64,000 bases of DNA from Symsagittifera roscoffensis (GCF_963678635.1 NC_087067.1:48091618-48155617), one strand, 5' to 3'. Counted from the first letter of the stretch, positions 51,169 to 63,586 are shown. Numbers and translations are program-made. The notes: generated from the letters alone by a model not told the origin.

Positions 51169-52940
51169 CTGTGGTCCAATACTCGCGAGAGTTTGACTGC
51201 TCGTCGGTGTAGAATCCCCCTGCTAGTTTTAATTTCGCAGGAGCGAACGATTCCGTCTGCACCTGGGAAAGTACGAAGTACCCGTCCCAGGGACCAAAGA
51301 CCTCGAGGCGTTAGGTCTTCCAGTATCCATACAAGGTCTCCTTGCTGAAGATTTTCCACTTGCTTTGTCCATTTCGTTCGGGTCGTCAAGGTTGGCAAGT
51401 AGTTTTTGAGGTATCTGTTCCAGAACTGTTGACTCAAGGCTTGAGCTTGTTTCCAAGTTCTCTTGTCCGTTGTGTGGCGAGGGAGAAACAATCCGGGAGG
51501 CAAATTGTTTGTTGGTCGTCCTAGTAGAAGGTGATTGGGTGTAAGGGACTCGTCGTCGGTTGGGTCTGATGAGACGTGGGTTAGCGGGCGAGAATTCATC
51601 ATAGCTTCAACCTGGCACGCGAAGGTTGACAGAGTTTCGTCGTCCAGTGTCCGTGTTCCAATGACTTTGTAGAAAGCAATCTTAAATGTTTTTATGAGGC
51701 GTTCCCATGATCCACCAAAGTGAGGAGCTGCAGGTGGGTTGAATTTCCAGGTTATTCCAAGTAATTGGCATTGATTGTTGAAGTGGTTGCTGTGTTGAAT
51801 CTCAGAAAGGCTTTCCTGTAATTCCTTGTCAGCTGCAACGAAGGCTTTTCCGTTGTCAGAGAAGATGATCCTGGGTTTACCGCGTCTAGCGATGAAACGG
51901 CATATGGCTTGTAGAGTTGAGTTTGTGTCGATTTGCTGGCATATTTCTGAATGAACTGCTCGCGTGACGAGGCAGGTGAAGAAGAGAACGTATCGCTTAC
52001 TGTACTCGTCGTTGTTCCGCGTGGCAAAGGGTCCAAAGAAGTCAATTCCTGTTGAGTAGAAGGGGTAACTGTTTTCCGATAAAGGGAGTCGTTGTAGGGG
52101 TAGATCTGCCATCAGAGGCTTCACTGGTTCCTGTCGAAGACGTCGGCAAGGTATGCATTGTCGAATAGTTTTCTTCAGATGCTTGCGTGATCTTATGATC
52201 CAAAAGTCCTGCTGAAGAATGCTTCGGGTGTGTTCCATTCCACAATGGGAATTTATTTCGTGTGTTTGCTTCATGAAGAGTTGTATTGGGTAGCTTTCTG
52301 CGTTCAGAATTACTGGATGTCGGCTGCAAAGTAGAAGCGGGGCTTTCTGTAGTCGTCTTTTGGCACGTAAGTATCCGTGATCGTCGATGAAAGGGCAAAG
52401 AGGTTGTAGAGGGCTGCGGGGTGGAATGTCAGATTTCTTTGTCAGGCATGCTATTTCCTTGTGGAATGATTGATTCTGTGAGTGTTTAATGATCCATGCG
52501 AATCCTAAGGTGAGGTGTTGAAGTGAGAGGCGCTGGCGTGTCTTCCTTTTGATGTTTTCTGCGAAGAGAAGAACATATGAAGTAACTCTGAGTGCTCTTG
52601 TCCAAATGCTAAATCGGTTGAAGTCGATTACTGATGTTGGCTGTTGTGGGTCGTTGACTGTCAGATGAATATCGGCTGTAGGTTGTGTTGGCGGATGATT
52701 AGGCCAATCTGATGATGGTCTTAACAAGAAGTCTGGTCCTTTTATCCATCGTGAATCGGTAGTCATGTCACATGCTTTGTAACCACGTGTTCCGTCGTCT
52801 GCAGGGTTGTCTTTGCTGGGCACGTATCTCCAGTCCAGTGAAGATGTTGAGTACATGATGAAATTCAGGCGGTTGGCAATGAAGATCCGGTATCGTTGAT
52901 TCGGCGAGTTTATCCAATGAAGAACTGTTGTACTATCTGT
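51159..52940 (-). pseudogene. pol: Element D integrase and C-terminal domain
   Basis: 565 codons from ATG 52856, with the frame open back to the TGA at 52941-52943. From that ATG: zinc domain H199, H204, C234, C237; core D272 (GIDFFGPF), D334 (IFSDNGKAF), E385 (GGSWERLIK); and a DUF5641-like region from about 460 to the end, with a GDLVWILEDLTPRG motif. All catalytic residues are intact. The TGA just upstream falls in the RNase H motif, where family members have Trp before TDSTTVL, so it looks like a TGG-to-TGA change. Confidence 0.9.
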
Positions 52941-53504
52941 TCATAGTGTCCAACTGTCGATTCGTATGTCATGTTGTTCTTTGATGAAACGAGACAGTTT
53001 AGCTCCGTTAGTGGCGGCTTGAAGCTCGAGATTTTGAATTGTCATTCTGCTGATGGGTGCTACTCGAGCTTTTCCAATGACGAACTTGAGTTCCGTTGTG
53101 TCGTCGTCGTATCTGATTCTGAGGTAAGCAACTGATGCTAAGGCAAGTTCGGAGGCGTCGCTGAATACATGGGGTTGGGTTTCCAGTATCTTCGTTTCTG
53201 CTTTGAAGTAAATCCGGGGCAGGTAGATGTCGTTGAATTGGCTTCGCTTGTCTATCCAATCGTTGAGGTCTGTTAAATGATCCATGTTTAGAGGTTTGTC
53301 CCATTGAGGTCCATTACTCCAGGCAAGTTAAAGTGATTGGTGTAGTCGAATTGTAAGTGGCATCGTAATTCCAAGCGGGTCAAAGATTGAAGAAGCAAAC
53401 TTCAATAGTTTGCGCTGCGTTAAGTCCTTGTTGTCAATGGCGTGAAACTTCTTTGCTTCCACAAGAAAGACGTCCGTGTCTGGTTTCCATTTCACTCCAA
53501 GAAC
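52941..53504 (-). pseudogene. pol: Element D RNase H region
   Basis: The same frame as RT and integrase, bounded by TGA at 53505-53507 and TGA at 52941-52943 and broken by TAA near 53328. It includes LGVKWKPDTD, SSIFDPLGI and HVFSDASELALASVAYLR, the BEL/Pao RNase H (PF05380-type) landmarks with the catalytic Asp in FSDAS. The stops are substitutions in conserved codons. Confidence 0.85.
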
Positions 53505-54614
53505 TCATTCGAGGGGTCGTTCCTTCTTGGTGAGGCTGTCGCTGTTTTCCAAGTGGTTCTCGTTGACTGTTGTGAGGAATTGTTGAGAGTTTGAGGTCCA
53601 TTTTGTGAGGTTGAAACCTCCAAGGCTGAACATCTTTTGAAGGTCGTTCATTAACTGTGTCGCTTCCGTCGGCGTTGAAACGGCTTTGTATAGGTCGTCC
53701 ATGTATATGTTGTGTTTTGTGATTTGCTCCAAGGCTGGATATTTGTCGGCATTGTCCTTCGCACATTGTCGAGTGGCGTAGCAGGCAACACATGGTGAGT
53801 CGGTAGCTCCGAAGATGTGGCGGGTGTATTGGAAGGTTGCGGGTTGGCCCGTGTCGTCCTTCCACAGAAATCGCAAATACGGTTGGTCCTCTGGGCTCAC
53901 GAAGACCTGCATGAACATTGCTTCAATGTCGGCAGACATAGCGATTTGGTCCTCGCCAAATCGCATAGCGATTCCAGTAAGTTTTGTGAGGAGGTCTGGT
54001 CCAGTTAGTAGGTTGCTGTTGATTGATTTTCCTTTGTAGATGCTCGATGCATTAAGGACTCGGCGTACCTTGCCAGGTTTATTGATGTTTGTCACTGGAT
54101 GATGAGGAAGGTACCATTTTCCTGTTGAGTATTCATGAGAATCATCAACTTTGACTATGAAACCTTTCTGCAAGTCGGTGTCGATGGTCTCCTGATATTT
54201 CTGTGCCATCTCAGTGTTTCTCTTCAGTCGTTGGAGAAGGCTGTCGAGCTGCTTCTTGGCAAGCCATCTATTGTTTGGCAGTTGTTGTCCACGTTTCCAA
54301 AGCATTCCAACTTCGTAGTGTCCATGGGGCAAGCGGGTTGTTGAAGATTCCAAGATGCGGAGAGCTTCCTTGTCGTCTGTTGAGAGGCTGCGTTGGTCAG
54401 TTGAAATCCCTTCGGCGTCCATTTTCATCCATTCAGCTACGTGGCGAAACAGTGTATCGTCTGTCGTGAAGTTTTGATTGTGTTGATGTCGTTGGGTGTC
54501 GCTGCATTGTCTCGTCCACAGAGAGACCATCCAAGTGGCGTTTTCCAACCAATAGGCACATTTTGTTTTGAATGGATTACTTCTGAAGGTGTCACGAGTT
54601 CGGCGAAATCGCAT
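53505..54614 (-). pseudogene. pol: Element D reverse transcriptase
   Basis: 369 open codons. The first about 30 residues are out of frame with the true protein. From about residue 50 the sequence is BEL/Pao RT: LWKRGQQLPNNRWLAKKQL, GKWYLPHHPV, GKVRRVLNAS, MSADIEAMFMQV, FGATDSP and HNIYMDDLYKAV with YMDD at 304-307. The preceding protease frame overlaps and a shift near 54480-54600 links them. Confidence 0.9.
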
Positions 54615-55168
54615 CCAATGATGATTCCGATTTCTTTCGAGGGCAGTGTGGCTATCCGAATGTGTTGAAGTGGCTCGTTCCTTTGGCAGATGAAGTTGAC
54701 GAGTTCAGGGTTGAATTGGGAAAGGTTCCAATCCATTATGACGTCGATGTCATTTAGTTGAAATGGCTGCTTTTGCTGGTTGTAGGGTCCAATCGCGATC
54801 GTCATCTTTGTAGAAGCTGTATCTGATGATGTCAGTGCTTGGTTTAGCTGGATGGTGTCGTCTAACTGCAGATCTGGTTTGAGTTGGAGGGCGATTGATG
54901 ATTTAAGCAATGTCAGTTTGCTTCCAAAATCAAGTATTGCATAGGCATGAACTCTATGTTTGCCATGAGAGATCGTTATTGGCAGGGTCGGAATGTGGCG
55001 AGTCGATTTCCTTCTGCTTATGCTGGTGCTGCAGTTGGTGGTGTCGTCATGTTGTCTGGAGTTCCGGTTGGCTGTCTCTCTCTGTGTTGTCGAGTTGTAG
55101 GTGCTGCTGTTGTGCAGAAGTGTGTGGTGTTTCTTACTGCATCCGTCCGTCCGACAGGTTTGCGTTGA
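54437..55168 (-). pseudogene. pro: Element D second zinc knuckle and protease
   Basis: The frame after the gag TAA (55169-55171) opens with a CRTDGCSKKHHTLLH motif, typical of BEL/Pao between gag and protease. It runs through a Thr/Asn-rich linker to the protease active site AYAILDFGSKLTLL near 54930-54955. The motif is D-F-G-S where the family has D-S/T-G-S/A. The Phe replaces a conserved small hydroxyl residue next to the catalytic Asp and probably inactivates the enzyme. The second lobe follows with an IGIIIGCDFAEL motif near residue 98 of the 54437-54910 piece. Confidence 0.85.
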
Positions 55169-56530
55169 TTAACAGTCGGCGAACTTGTGGGGGCTGAGGC
55201 AGTTGAAACATAGTTGTAGGTCCCTGGCATGCTGTAATCTGTCCTTTGGGTTCATTGCGATGAAGTGTTGGCATTTTCCAAGGTACTGGCAATTGCGTTT
55301 CTCCGGGCAAAAATCTCGGCGTTGATCTTTTTGTCCAGATTTATGTTGCTGCTGGCTGCGTTGCTGGTTCCGGTTGTTCTGACTGGCGCGGTGATCCGAT
55401 GGTCCAAGTTGGTAGGTGTGACCGTTGGATGATGATCCTTGAGTGTTGCTGCTGTTGTAGTTGTTGCTGCTGCTGCTGTTTCTGGTGTTGTTGTTGTTGC
55501 TGTTGCTCGGCAAATCGCCGCATGCTTCGGCGTAGATGTTGAACCAATTGGTGAGGTCGATGAGTGATGGTTGTCTGATGTTGCATTGCAGATTGTATCT
55601 ATTCCATTCTAGTCGGCAAGGGGTAGGCAGTTTTGACAAAACTGTTTGGACATTTGTCGTAGAGTGTAGATCGTGCTGGAATCCAAGTGTCGTGAATGTA
55701 TCGACCATTGTCTGTAGGAAGTTGGCGAGGTCCTTGTAGCTTCTGGTATGTCGTAGATTGGGGCCGCTGATGGTGTCGAGTCGTCGAAGGAAGGATGTAA
55801 CTATCTTCGTCGGGTTACCAAAGTCGTTTTCCAGTCGCTGAAGGGCTGCGTTATACATTGCTCCATTGCATCCATATCCTCGGATGAGAGATTTGGCATC
55901 TCCCGATACAAGTTTCTGCAGATGTGTCATCTTTTCCGAGTTTGTCATGTCGGTGCTGTTGACGGTTGCGTTGAACAGTCCTATCCAATCTAACCCTTGT
56001 TCAGTTTCTCCGTCGAATATGAATGGTTTGACAATGGGCACTGATTTCCTGAATGTCTTCGAGATCGTTTGATGATGGTTGTGGTCTGTCGGTGCTGTTC
56101 CAAGGTTGGTAGGAATCGGGAAATAAGTCGGCTGGTTCTGATGTGCTGCATGTTGATGGACTGCATGTTGATGAGGGGGAGGTCGGTTGATAATTTGGTG
56201 AGTTGTTGCTGTTGGTCCCCTGCAGCCTGCATGAGTGAATGCTGTTGTTGATGATGTCGGCATGTTCGTAGGGTTGTATGCTGTCGTGGCTCCCAGAAAT
56301 CCTTCCTGGTACGATCGCATGGCAGGTTGTGTACATTGGTGAGTCAGGGTAGGCTGGCTGGAGGTCCAATTTGTTGCTGTTCGTTGATCTCCTTGGTTTG
56401 TTGGCAGTAGTGCTGGTTGTGCTGGTATCGGTACTCCGTTGATGTTTGTGATACCCTTAGTTGTCGTCTGGTGTCCACTGAACACGTTGGTGGGGGGATG
56501 ATTGGTTGAATTCTGATTTCCAATCGTCAA
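55169..56530 (-). pseudogene. gag: Element D gag, capsid and CCHC finger
   Basis: 453 open codons in the frame of the protease. There is no ATG at its start; the first codon used is TTG next to a TGA in the upstream frame. About residues 165-340 form the DUF1759-type (PF03564) BEL gag domain (FDGETEQGLDWIGLFNATV, KMTHLQKLVSGDAKSLI, LENDFGNPTKIV). A Gln/Asn/Ser-rich linker and a CFNCLSPHKFADC knuckle (CX2CX4HX4C with HK) follow. The frame ends in TAA where a basic residue is expected before the next zinc knuckle. Confidence 0.9.
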
Positions 56531-57657
56531 GATGGGTCTAAAGGCGCTATTCGGATTATGTGTCCTCTGTTGCTGACTTGGAGGCTGGTTCTGTTGTAGG
56601 CTTGAAGGCTGGTATAGTCCATGTGAGGGCTAGCTGTCTGGGGAGCAAAAATTGGGTGTGTGATTTGCTGTCCAATCATTTGACTCTGAGCTGCTTTTGA
56701 AGTTGCTGTCGGAAGAAATATTGGCGCTGAAACATTTCTTTGTTGGGTTGCTGGTGCGTTCATCTGCTGATTGAAAACTTGGATTTGAGTTCCAGGGTTA
56801 GAGTGCGGTGACGTTTCATGAAGTTGAGCTTCTGAGTTCGGTCTTTGTCCCACTGTTGCTGTCAATTGCTGATTGTCGATTTGGAGTTGAGTTCCATTGT
56901 TCAATTCTTTAGTCGTTCCTTGAAGTTGAGCTTCTCGGTGGTTCGGCTGAAGGTTTGAACTTTGTGACAAATCGGCGTTCGGCTGCTGCAATGAGAGGTT
57001 TGACTGAGAATGGAGGTGAGTTCCATGGGCAGTTTGAGTTCCAACAGTTTCTGTTTGTTGTTGATGAATGCGATGATCCAAGGTATTGGCGTCGCTGTTA
57101 GATCCGAGGCGAAGTAGGAGTCCTGAATTGTCCTGGGCGGAATTTGATCTGTGGTTTGAAGTAGCGTTTAAGATTGCTGGCAATCCTGAAAATTGTGGCA
57201 AATCGTCCGGGGTGTCCTGGTCCATGGTGACGTTTTGTGTAGTGGTACTACGGGTTAAACTTTCCGTTTGGCGTCGAAGGGGAAGTTTTTCCAAGGCTTG
57301 TCGTATTATTGAAGGCGTCGAGACGTTGCTGGCTACTCGTGATGAGTTTAAAGAAGACGTGGCAGTGTTGTTGAGGGTAAGGGTACGCTCGTATCGTTTT
57401 CATCGTAGTTGGATCGTTCGGTACAAAACTTTCAAAGTTTTCAATCGTTCAATGATTGAGTCTTGCTGGTCCGTTCCGGTGCGCATTATCTTGACTGCTT
57501 CGTTATTGGCATCGTCGAGCAAGCTCTTCAATTCCGTTAAGAAATCGTTTATGATCTGTACTTCGTCGGAATCGCTTATGGCTTGGTTAATTGCTTTTGC
57601 TAAAATTTCTACGTCTGTTTCTATGACTTTAAAAACAGCATCATAGGTTGAATTCAT
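56527..57657 (-). pseudogene. gag: Element D gag N-terminal region
   Basis: Start ATG 57657-57655 lies 273 bp inside the 5' LTR. The first 85 codons form a helical, acidic segment (ILAKAINQAISD, FLTELKSLLDDANNEAV) and stop at TGA 57400-57402. The same frame then stays open to 56527 as a Gln/Asn/Thr-rich disordered region of about 290 codons. A frame change near 56530-56600 joins it to the capsid part. The TGA is a single-base-type interruption. Confidence 0.75.
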
Positions 57658-57914
57658 TTTTAATTGACTTTGTCTCCTTAACTTAATTCACGTTTTGACG
57701 TGTTAGGCAAAAATGTAAAATGGCCAATATGTAATTTCTTTGATTGCATGGAACCCTCGCAATTGTATTGTAACAAAAAAATTGATTTTGAGTTTTTTTT
57801 TCTTTGGAACTTACAATCCAAAAAAAAAGTAAACAATATGACTGTTTAGTATAAGGATGGGTTCGTTGATTTTTCAAACAAAAAAACCTTGGTTTCGGTT
57901 TCTTTTTTTTAAAA

Positions 57915-57930
57915 AACTATTGGGCGCCAA
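57915..57930 (-). other. Element D primer-binding site
   Basis: TTGGCGCCCAATAG on the minus strand, one base after the 5' LTR. TGGCGCCC is the start of lysine-tRNA-type primer sites, but the match does not continue, so the tRNA is not assigned. Confidence 0.6.
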
Positions 57931-58119
57931 TGACAATGGCAATACTTTTGGGTGATTAAGATTCCAATTTCAAATCGTAGTTTAGTTGTTGCTTTAAAAG
58001 GATTTCCTTTTGATTTTTGAGTTTTTGCGTCTTTCAATTTTTTAATTTGGCGGCATATTCATGTCGAAAATGTGGCAAAATTAGGTTCAGCAAAGAATAA
58101 AGTTGAAATGTCGTAGACA
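57931..58119 (-). repeat. Element D 5' LTR
   Basis: 189 bp; the right flank is AAAGG at 58120-58124. About four differences from the 3' LTR. Confidence 0.92.
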
Positions 58120-58124
58120 AAAGG

Positions 58125-61100
58125 TAAAAAACAAAACTCTACAGCGAAAAACAAACAGGGCATTTAAGAATAAGATCAAGGATAATTTCCTGTGAAAACA
58201 AAATGTTTTAAGCTAACGCTAACGACTTAGTTAGAGGGAAAAAATGGAACAATTGTGCGTCAAAAAAAACAAGGCTCGAAATTTTTTTGACTTTTGGTTC
58301 TAAAATGTGCGATCCTTGGAAATTATTTCGACCCTAACCTGTACTTTGGCAACCCGCCAAACAAAAAATATGCACCAATTATCATGACACGTTCGTATCA
58401 TAAAAATTACATCCAATAACAACAAGACTGCTCGTGTCAAGGCGAAGCCCTGAATGTTCCAACTGCCTTTTAAGGTTTATGGAGCAGTAATAACATAAAA
58501 AAACTAATTGAAATAGAATTAAATCAAAATTTTTTTTTCTAAAGTTTGAAATTTTTATGAAAATCATCCCCCCACACGCCATATAAAGTACAAAAAGATA
58601 GATTTGGTTCCTTGTAACAAATCAATTATGGCAAATAAGCTCCGTTCAACCAATTTGGAACGATTTATAAGACGGATTAAATCTCCGCTTACGCGTTAAT
58701 AGCGCGAATTATATCGCGCGTTAATTGTCCCAAATTGGTCAAAATGGCCAAAATGACAAACTTTAAACCCTCATAACTTAACAAAAATTGATCACAGGTG
58801 AAATATCTTTTCAAATTTAAGCTCAGAACAACAATACCTTTCGAATGATATAAAAAAATTCCGTCAAAAATGGCTAGTTAAAAAGTCGAAATTTGTTTGA
58901 AGAAAAAAAAACCCACCCCGACCACAAATATTCCGTTACTTTCGTATCGAAAGTCGGAACAATAATTTTATTTATACAATGAATTCTCTATAGGTGTCAT
59001 CAAAAATAGTCATTTGGTTAGCTTGAGCTACAACAATTTTCAAGCGAAGCAATTAGCTAATGTTATTACTGAACTTATACGGAAATAAGGTTAAATTCAG
59101 ACAAACTGAAAGGTTTTGTGATATAAAAACATTCGAGATTAACAGCTATAATCAACAAACTTCGCATTCAAAGGACCTCACATAGCAATACACGCATTCA
59201 TTCAGCTTCTAGAATCTCAAATAAGTTATTAAACCGCGGCTTACTTTAACTAAACGGGTGGCTCATAAGGATCTTGAGTTGAAAGATTTATAAATTTACC
59301 AAATTTTTTTTTTAATAAATCAGAAGCAGAAGTGTTAGCTGCTAGCCCAGTTTTTGTCCTTGTTGAACAATATTGGGTCCCAAATATACAATAGAATAAT
59401 TGAGATGTTTAACGAAAGCTATTTTTTGAGAAATTTCTGAAAGCATGTGTGGAAAAGTTTGCAAGCATGGTTGGAAAAGTTTTGTAACAACCAGGTTTGC
59501 GGAACCGTATTTTGCAGTTTTTGTTTGGGTTTCTTTTTCATACTTGTTGCTTCTAATGCACCAATTGTCATACTAGTGTATCAAGCTCGAGTTATTTGCA
59601 GTTTTGTGAACGGTTAAGAACTTTCAAAATATCTGTTCATAGTCATATTAAGATCATCATAAGGCGCTACTGTCTTGTATTTCTGACGAAAACAACTCAA
59701 AATAGAGGTAAATTTGTTTAGTTAGGTTCATGGTTTGGTCACTAAATATTCCAAAGGAGCTATAGCTACCCTGAAAAACCACAAAGCGCGAAATTAGGCG
59801 CGGTTTTATTTTTTTTCCAAGGAGAGCGGAAAAAAATAGTAGCTTAAATTGAAAACAAAAATCAACAAAAACTAAAAAAAATTATACAAGAGTGACAAGT
59901 TTATACAAAATTTATCTGGGGTTTTGAGCGGCAATTCTGTCTATGACATCATGAACATTTGTTTTCACTTCTTTGTGGATATATGCTTAAGCTAAACTCA
60001 ATACTTTACACTAATATAGACTACATAAGCAACGAAAGCCGACAGTTGCAAGTTTTTTTTGAAAATAACCTTGATTTCCTTGATAACTTTGTACGGTTCC
60101 TAGTAGATTTCCAGGCCTGGTTTTCCAAGTTTTTTATGTCTTAAAAACAGAGAGCGTTGTTTTGTTCTTATGCCGATAAGCTAAGATGAAACACTAAAGG
60201 TTAAGAGAGGATTATGATAAATAAAAATGATTTTAAAAACTTTGAACTCCTGCTAGGGTTAATAGACGGCCCCGTCAAGGAACTCCATGATTGCCTTGGA
60301 GCCTTTGAGTTTTTGGCAGGAAGTCTACAGTTTTCCCCTGACTCGGTGACCCGGGAGCTTACATAGGCATACTGGCCAAAGGTGCCTAAAAAGATTCGAG
60401 TACCTAAACGTTCGAGTACATCGGATAAAAAAGACAATCAAAAATTGGACACTATGTTAAGTTTAAGCTACCTCAAATCATGTTCGAAACTCTATACGAA
60501 ACCTATAATGTCCAGTTCTGTTGGATTTTTGAATTTCCTGATCAAGTTTTGACTTGTTTCGTCATTTTTGGACAACTTGAAGCCAAATCTTTGATTTTTT
60601 TCAACCATTGGTGAAAACTGTTAGGTGCTTTGTAAACTCTGGCCAACATCTTAACTTTTTCAGCACTGGCTTCGAAATCTATTGGCTTTTAAGTTATGAC
60701 TCAGTTTCAAGCCCGTGGCAAGTTTTCGTTTCCCATTTCTTGTCAAATCTTTTTTTTTTCTGTTTACTACAAAGCCAACAATTTTTATCCGTTGACGTAT
60801 GTGGATTCCTAATTTTCTTATTTTTATGACTGCTTTCATCTATTTAATTTTTAAGACCATTTATCCACGTGGATAGGACCAACACAATTGCTCTACAGCT
60901 CGTCACGGCGAACCACTGCAGTGCCTCTGTTTAAGAACTACATGCAACTTTTTGGTTACTTTTCTGGGCTGGGTAATGTTGCTTCACCCTCAAGGAATGT
61001 TGCTTCAATTGAATTAATTTTATTCGGACGAATTTTTATCGAATACTTTGTGATTTCAGGACGTAATTTTGACTAAATTCAATAAAATTGTCCGTTGAAA

Positions 61101-62140
61101 AATTAGAAAACAACAACATCGAATCGTGCTCTTGAAAATTGGCTTTTATTGGATTTGTTCTGTATGACTTCAAGTTCGAAAAAAAATGTGGTGAGTATTT
61201 CTGAAATTATGTAATTATAACAAGGCAGTTTGAATTTTGTTTTGATTGAGAAGACTTGCAGAAGATGAATTTCAGTGCTCTCGACGTTTTTCGACAAATT
61301 TTATTTGGCAAGTCCATTTTGAAAAGTTGATGCTGTGATACAGAACCGTGAAAATTAGTTTTGGTTTTGATTACAAAATCTTTCATCAAACACTTTTTTA
61401 ATTTTCGATGAGCAGAGTTATCAGAAAATAAATACAGCTCAAAACTGTATATATGAAAAGAATTCTTTTTCTGAGGTATAAAAATGATTTTAAGTTTGAA
61501 AAAACCGTGAGGTGATATAAGAGAGATGTACTTATTAAAAAAGAGAAGTCTCGCAAACTGTCAAAAAAATTAAATCCATTACTCTGTTTGACCAATTTTA
61601 CATTTCAACTTACTTTTATTTTTTAACGCAAGTAAAAACATCACTGAGTCCTAAAATTGTCCGGCTGGAATGGGACTTAAAAAAATTAAGCTAGCCAACA
61701 TTTTCAGCAGTTGTGTAGCTCTTGCTAGAGTGACCTTAAGTTAAAACCTTCGCTGTCGCCTCTTCAAGATTTCTAGCAAATTTTATAACCCGGACTGACC
61801 AAAACCGTTCCGAATTCTTTTAAAGAGATTTTATCTCGATTTTAACCCAATCCCAATCCAGAAACAATGAACATTAATTTGGTCGAATTCGGTTGAATTG
61901 TTTTCTCGCTCAAATACGACTGCATTAATTGCTAGGTCATACTTTTCATCAATGGAAAACATTTCTCGGCCGAGTTTGTTTGAAACTTTTTCCTGGCCCG
62001 AAAACAGTTGATATGTTTTCCTCGGTTGAACCGAGTCAAAACAATACTCCTAGGTCGAACATGGTCGAATTTGAATTTTTCTGGGTGACTTCCTGAACCG
62101 AGCATCCATGGATCACAATCAATTATATTGGCATTTTATA
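58125..62140. other. Spacer right of element D, no confident gene
   Basis: About 4 kb of AT-rich sequence with short ORFs lacking domains. 60240-60440 is less AT-rich and holds a 78-codon minus ORF of balanced composition but no recognised family. 61860-62075 has several GGTCGAA-type cores like the minisatellites elsewhere. Confidence 0.45.
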
Positions 62141-62149
62141 GACAAAATC

Positions 62150-62570
62150 TACAAACTTACAAAAAAATAGGTTATAATCCATCAAGAAAGAATCATAATA
62201 CATTATTTTTGTCTTGGAAATCCATTTTGAACGATTGAAATTTATAGGCACTCACTGTGCGGGCTCAACGCAACCGCGTCCAAATTGTTCTAATTAAAAA
62301 GAGGCGGTTGTCGCCAATTTGTCGTTCATATATAGCAGTCGCAGTCCACAAACGGTTAAGCGGCGAGTTTAAGGCCGGATATTATGTCCTCTCAATTTGT
62401 CATTATCCTCCTATATCCTCTCAATTATTGCAATGATTATCATGAATAGTAGCTTCTCTGCTTCAATAAAAATTGCTTTGAATTTGGAACTAACAATTTC
62501 TTTCTAGTTGAAGAATGTTTCTTTAGAAACATTTCCAGTGCGGTGAGAGCAACATCAGTCTTATAGGTTC
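62150..62570 (+). repeat. Long direct repeat, copy 1
   Basis: Starts in a TTACAAAAAAATAGGTTATAATCC region. It continues through GATTGAAATTTATAGGCACTC, CAACGCAACCGCGTC, CCGGATATTATGTCCTCTC and TATCCTCTCAATTATTGC to CCAGTGCGGTGAGAGC. The same order recurs about 830 bp downstream with scattered substitutions and small gaps. Confidence 0.85.
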
Positions 62571-62984
62571 AGTTTTGTGTCAATTTAAAAAGAGGTACAT
62601 ATATCAGATTTTGAGCTAAAAAATAGGTTATCAAATCATAGAAATTCATAAACGTATTTCAATTTTTGAGCAAAATGTATGCAACGAATCAAGAAACTGG
62701 TCAAAACAAATTAAACTTTGAGCTCAAAACTTTTTAAGGAAACCGAAATTAATGATCATTGAAAATCAAACTTTGAGCAAAAAAAAAATTGAGAATAGCT
62801 AAGATTGTAAGAAATCGAAAGAATTGAACTCAAAATTATGCAACTGAATCATCGAAACATCTTGATTGTAAATCTGATTATGAGCAAAAACGTATGCCAT
62901 GAATGAAAAAAACGGTCCTTTATATTGAGCTAAATTAGTTTTGTTTTTTCTATTCCTTCTTCATTTTTACAAACTCTACTAATT

Positions 62985-63386
62985 TACAAAAAAAAATAGG
63001 TTATTATCCATCAAAATGAATCATAATACCTTATTTTTGTCTTGGAAATCCATTTTGATCGATTGAAATTTGTAGGCACTCGCTGTGGGCTTAACGCAAC
63101 CGCGTCAAGCTTGTTGATCTCAAAATGAGGGGGTCATCGCCGGTTTTTGGTTCACATATAGCAGTCCACAAACAGTTAAGCGTCGCGAGTTTAAGTCCGG
63201 ATATTATGTCCTCTCAATTTGTCAATATCCTCCTATATCCTCTCAATTATTGCAATGATTATCACGAATAGTAGTTTCTCTGCTTTAATTAAAACTGCTT
63301 TAATTTTGGAACTAAAAATTTCTGTCCAATTGATGAATTTTTCGATAGATACTTTTCCAGTGCGGTGAGAGCGACATCAGTCCTGT
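62985..63386 (+). repeat. Long direct repeat, copy 2, running into the assembly gap
   Basis: The second copy of the 62150-62570 sequence, cut off at the N run. The gap at this point suggests a longer tandem family that the assembler could not resolve. Confidence 0.85.
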
Positions 63387-63586
63387 NNNNNNNNNNNNNN
63401 NNNNNNNNNNNNNNNNNNNNNNNNNNNNNNNNNNNNNNNNNNNNNNNNNNNNNNNNNNNNNNNNNNNNNNNNNNNNNNNNNNNNNNNNNNNNNNNNNNNN
63501 NNNNNNNNNNNNNNNNNNNNNNNNNNNNNNNNNNNNNNNNNNNNNNNNNNNNNNNNNNNNNNNNNNNNNNNNNNNNNNNNNNNNNN
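63387..63586. other. Assembly gap (200 N)
   Basis: Exactly 200 N, probably a placeholder length. The long ORFs drawn through it are not real. Confidence 0.98.

Larger units (their letters stand above)
50854..58119 (-). mobile_element. Element D: BEL/Pao LTR retrotransposon
   Basis: 189-bp LTRs at 50854-51042 and 57931-58119 (TGACAATGGC to GTAGACA) differ at about four positions. They are flanked by AAAGG at 50849-50853 and 58120-58124. Minus-strand content is BEL/Pao throughout: a DUF1759-type gag domain, CCHC finger, a CX4C-HH knuckle, an A17-type protease, YMDD RT with the BEL pattern, RNase H, zinc-finger integrase with DDE core and a DUF5641-type C terminus. Total length 7.3 kb is normal for the superfamily. 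At least five in-frame stops and two frame changes make it defective. No envelope gene is present. Confidence 0.95.

Noticed and set aside
53434-53865. 143-codon minus ORF in a second frame of element D
   Set aside because: Overlaps RT in another frame; RT motifs are in the 53505-54614 frame.
57086-57646. 186-codon plus-strand ORF
   Set aside because: Antisense to element D gag; the minus frame matches the BEL gag plan.
60201-60437. 78-codon minus ORF in a less AT-rich stretch
   Set aside because: Balanced composition, but it starts at TTG, has no domain, no splice context and no neighbour supporting it.
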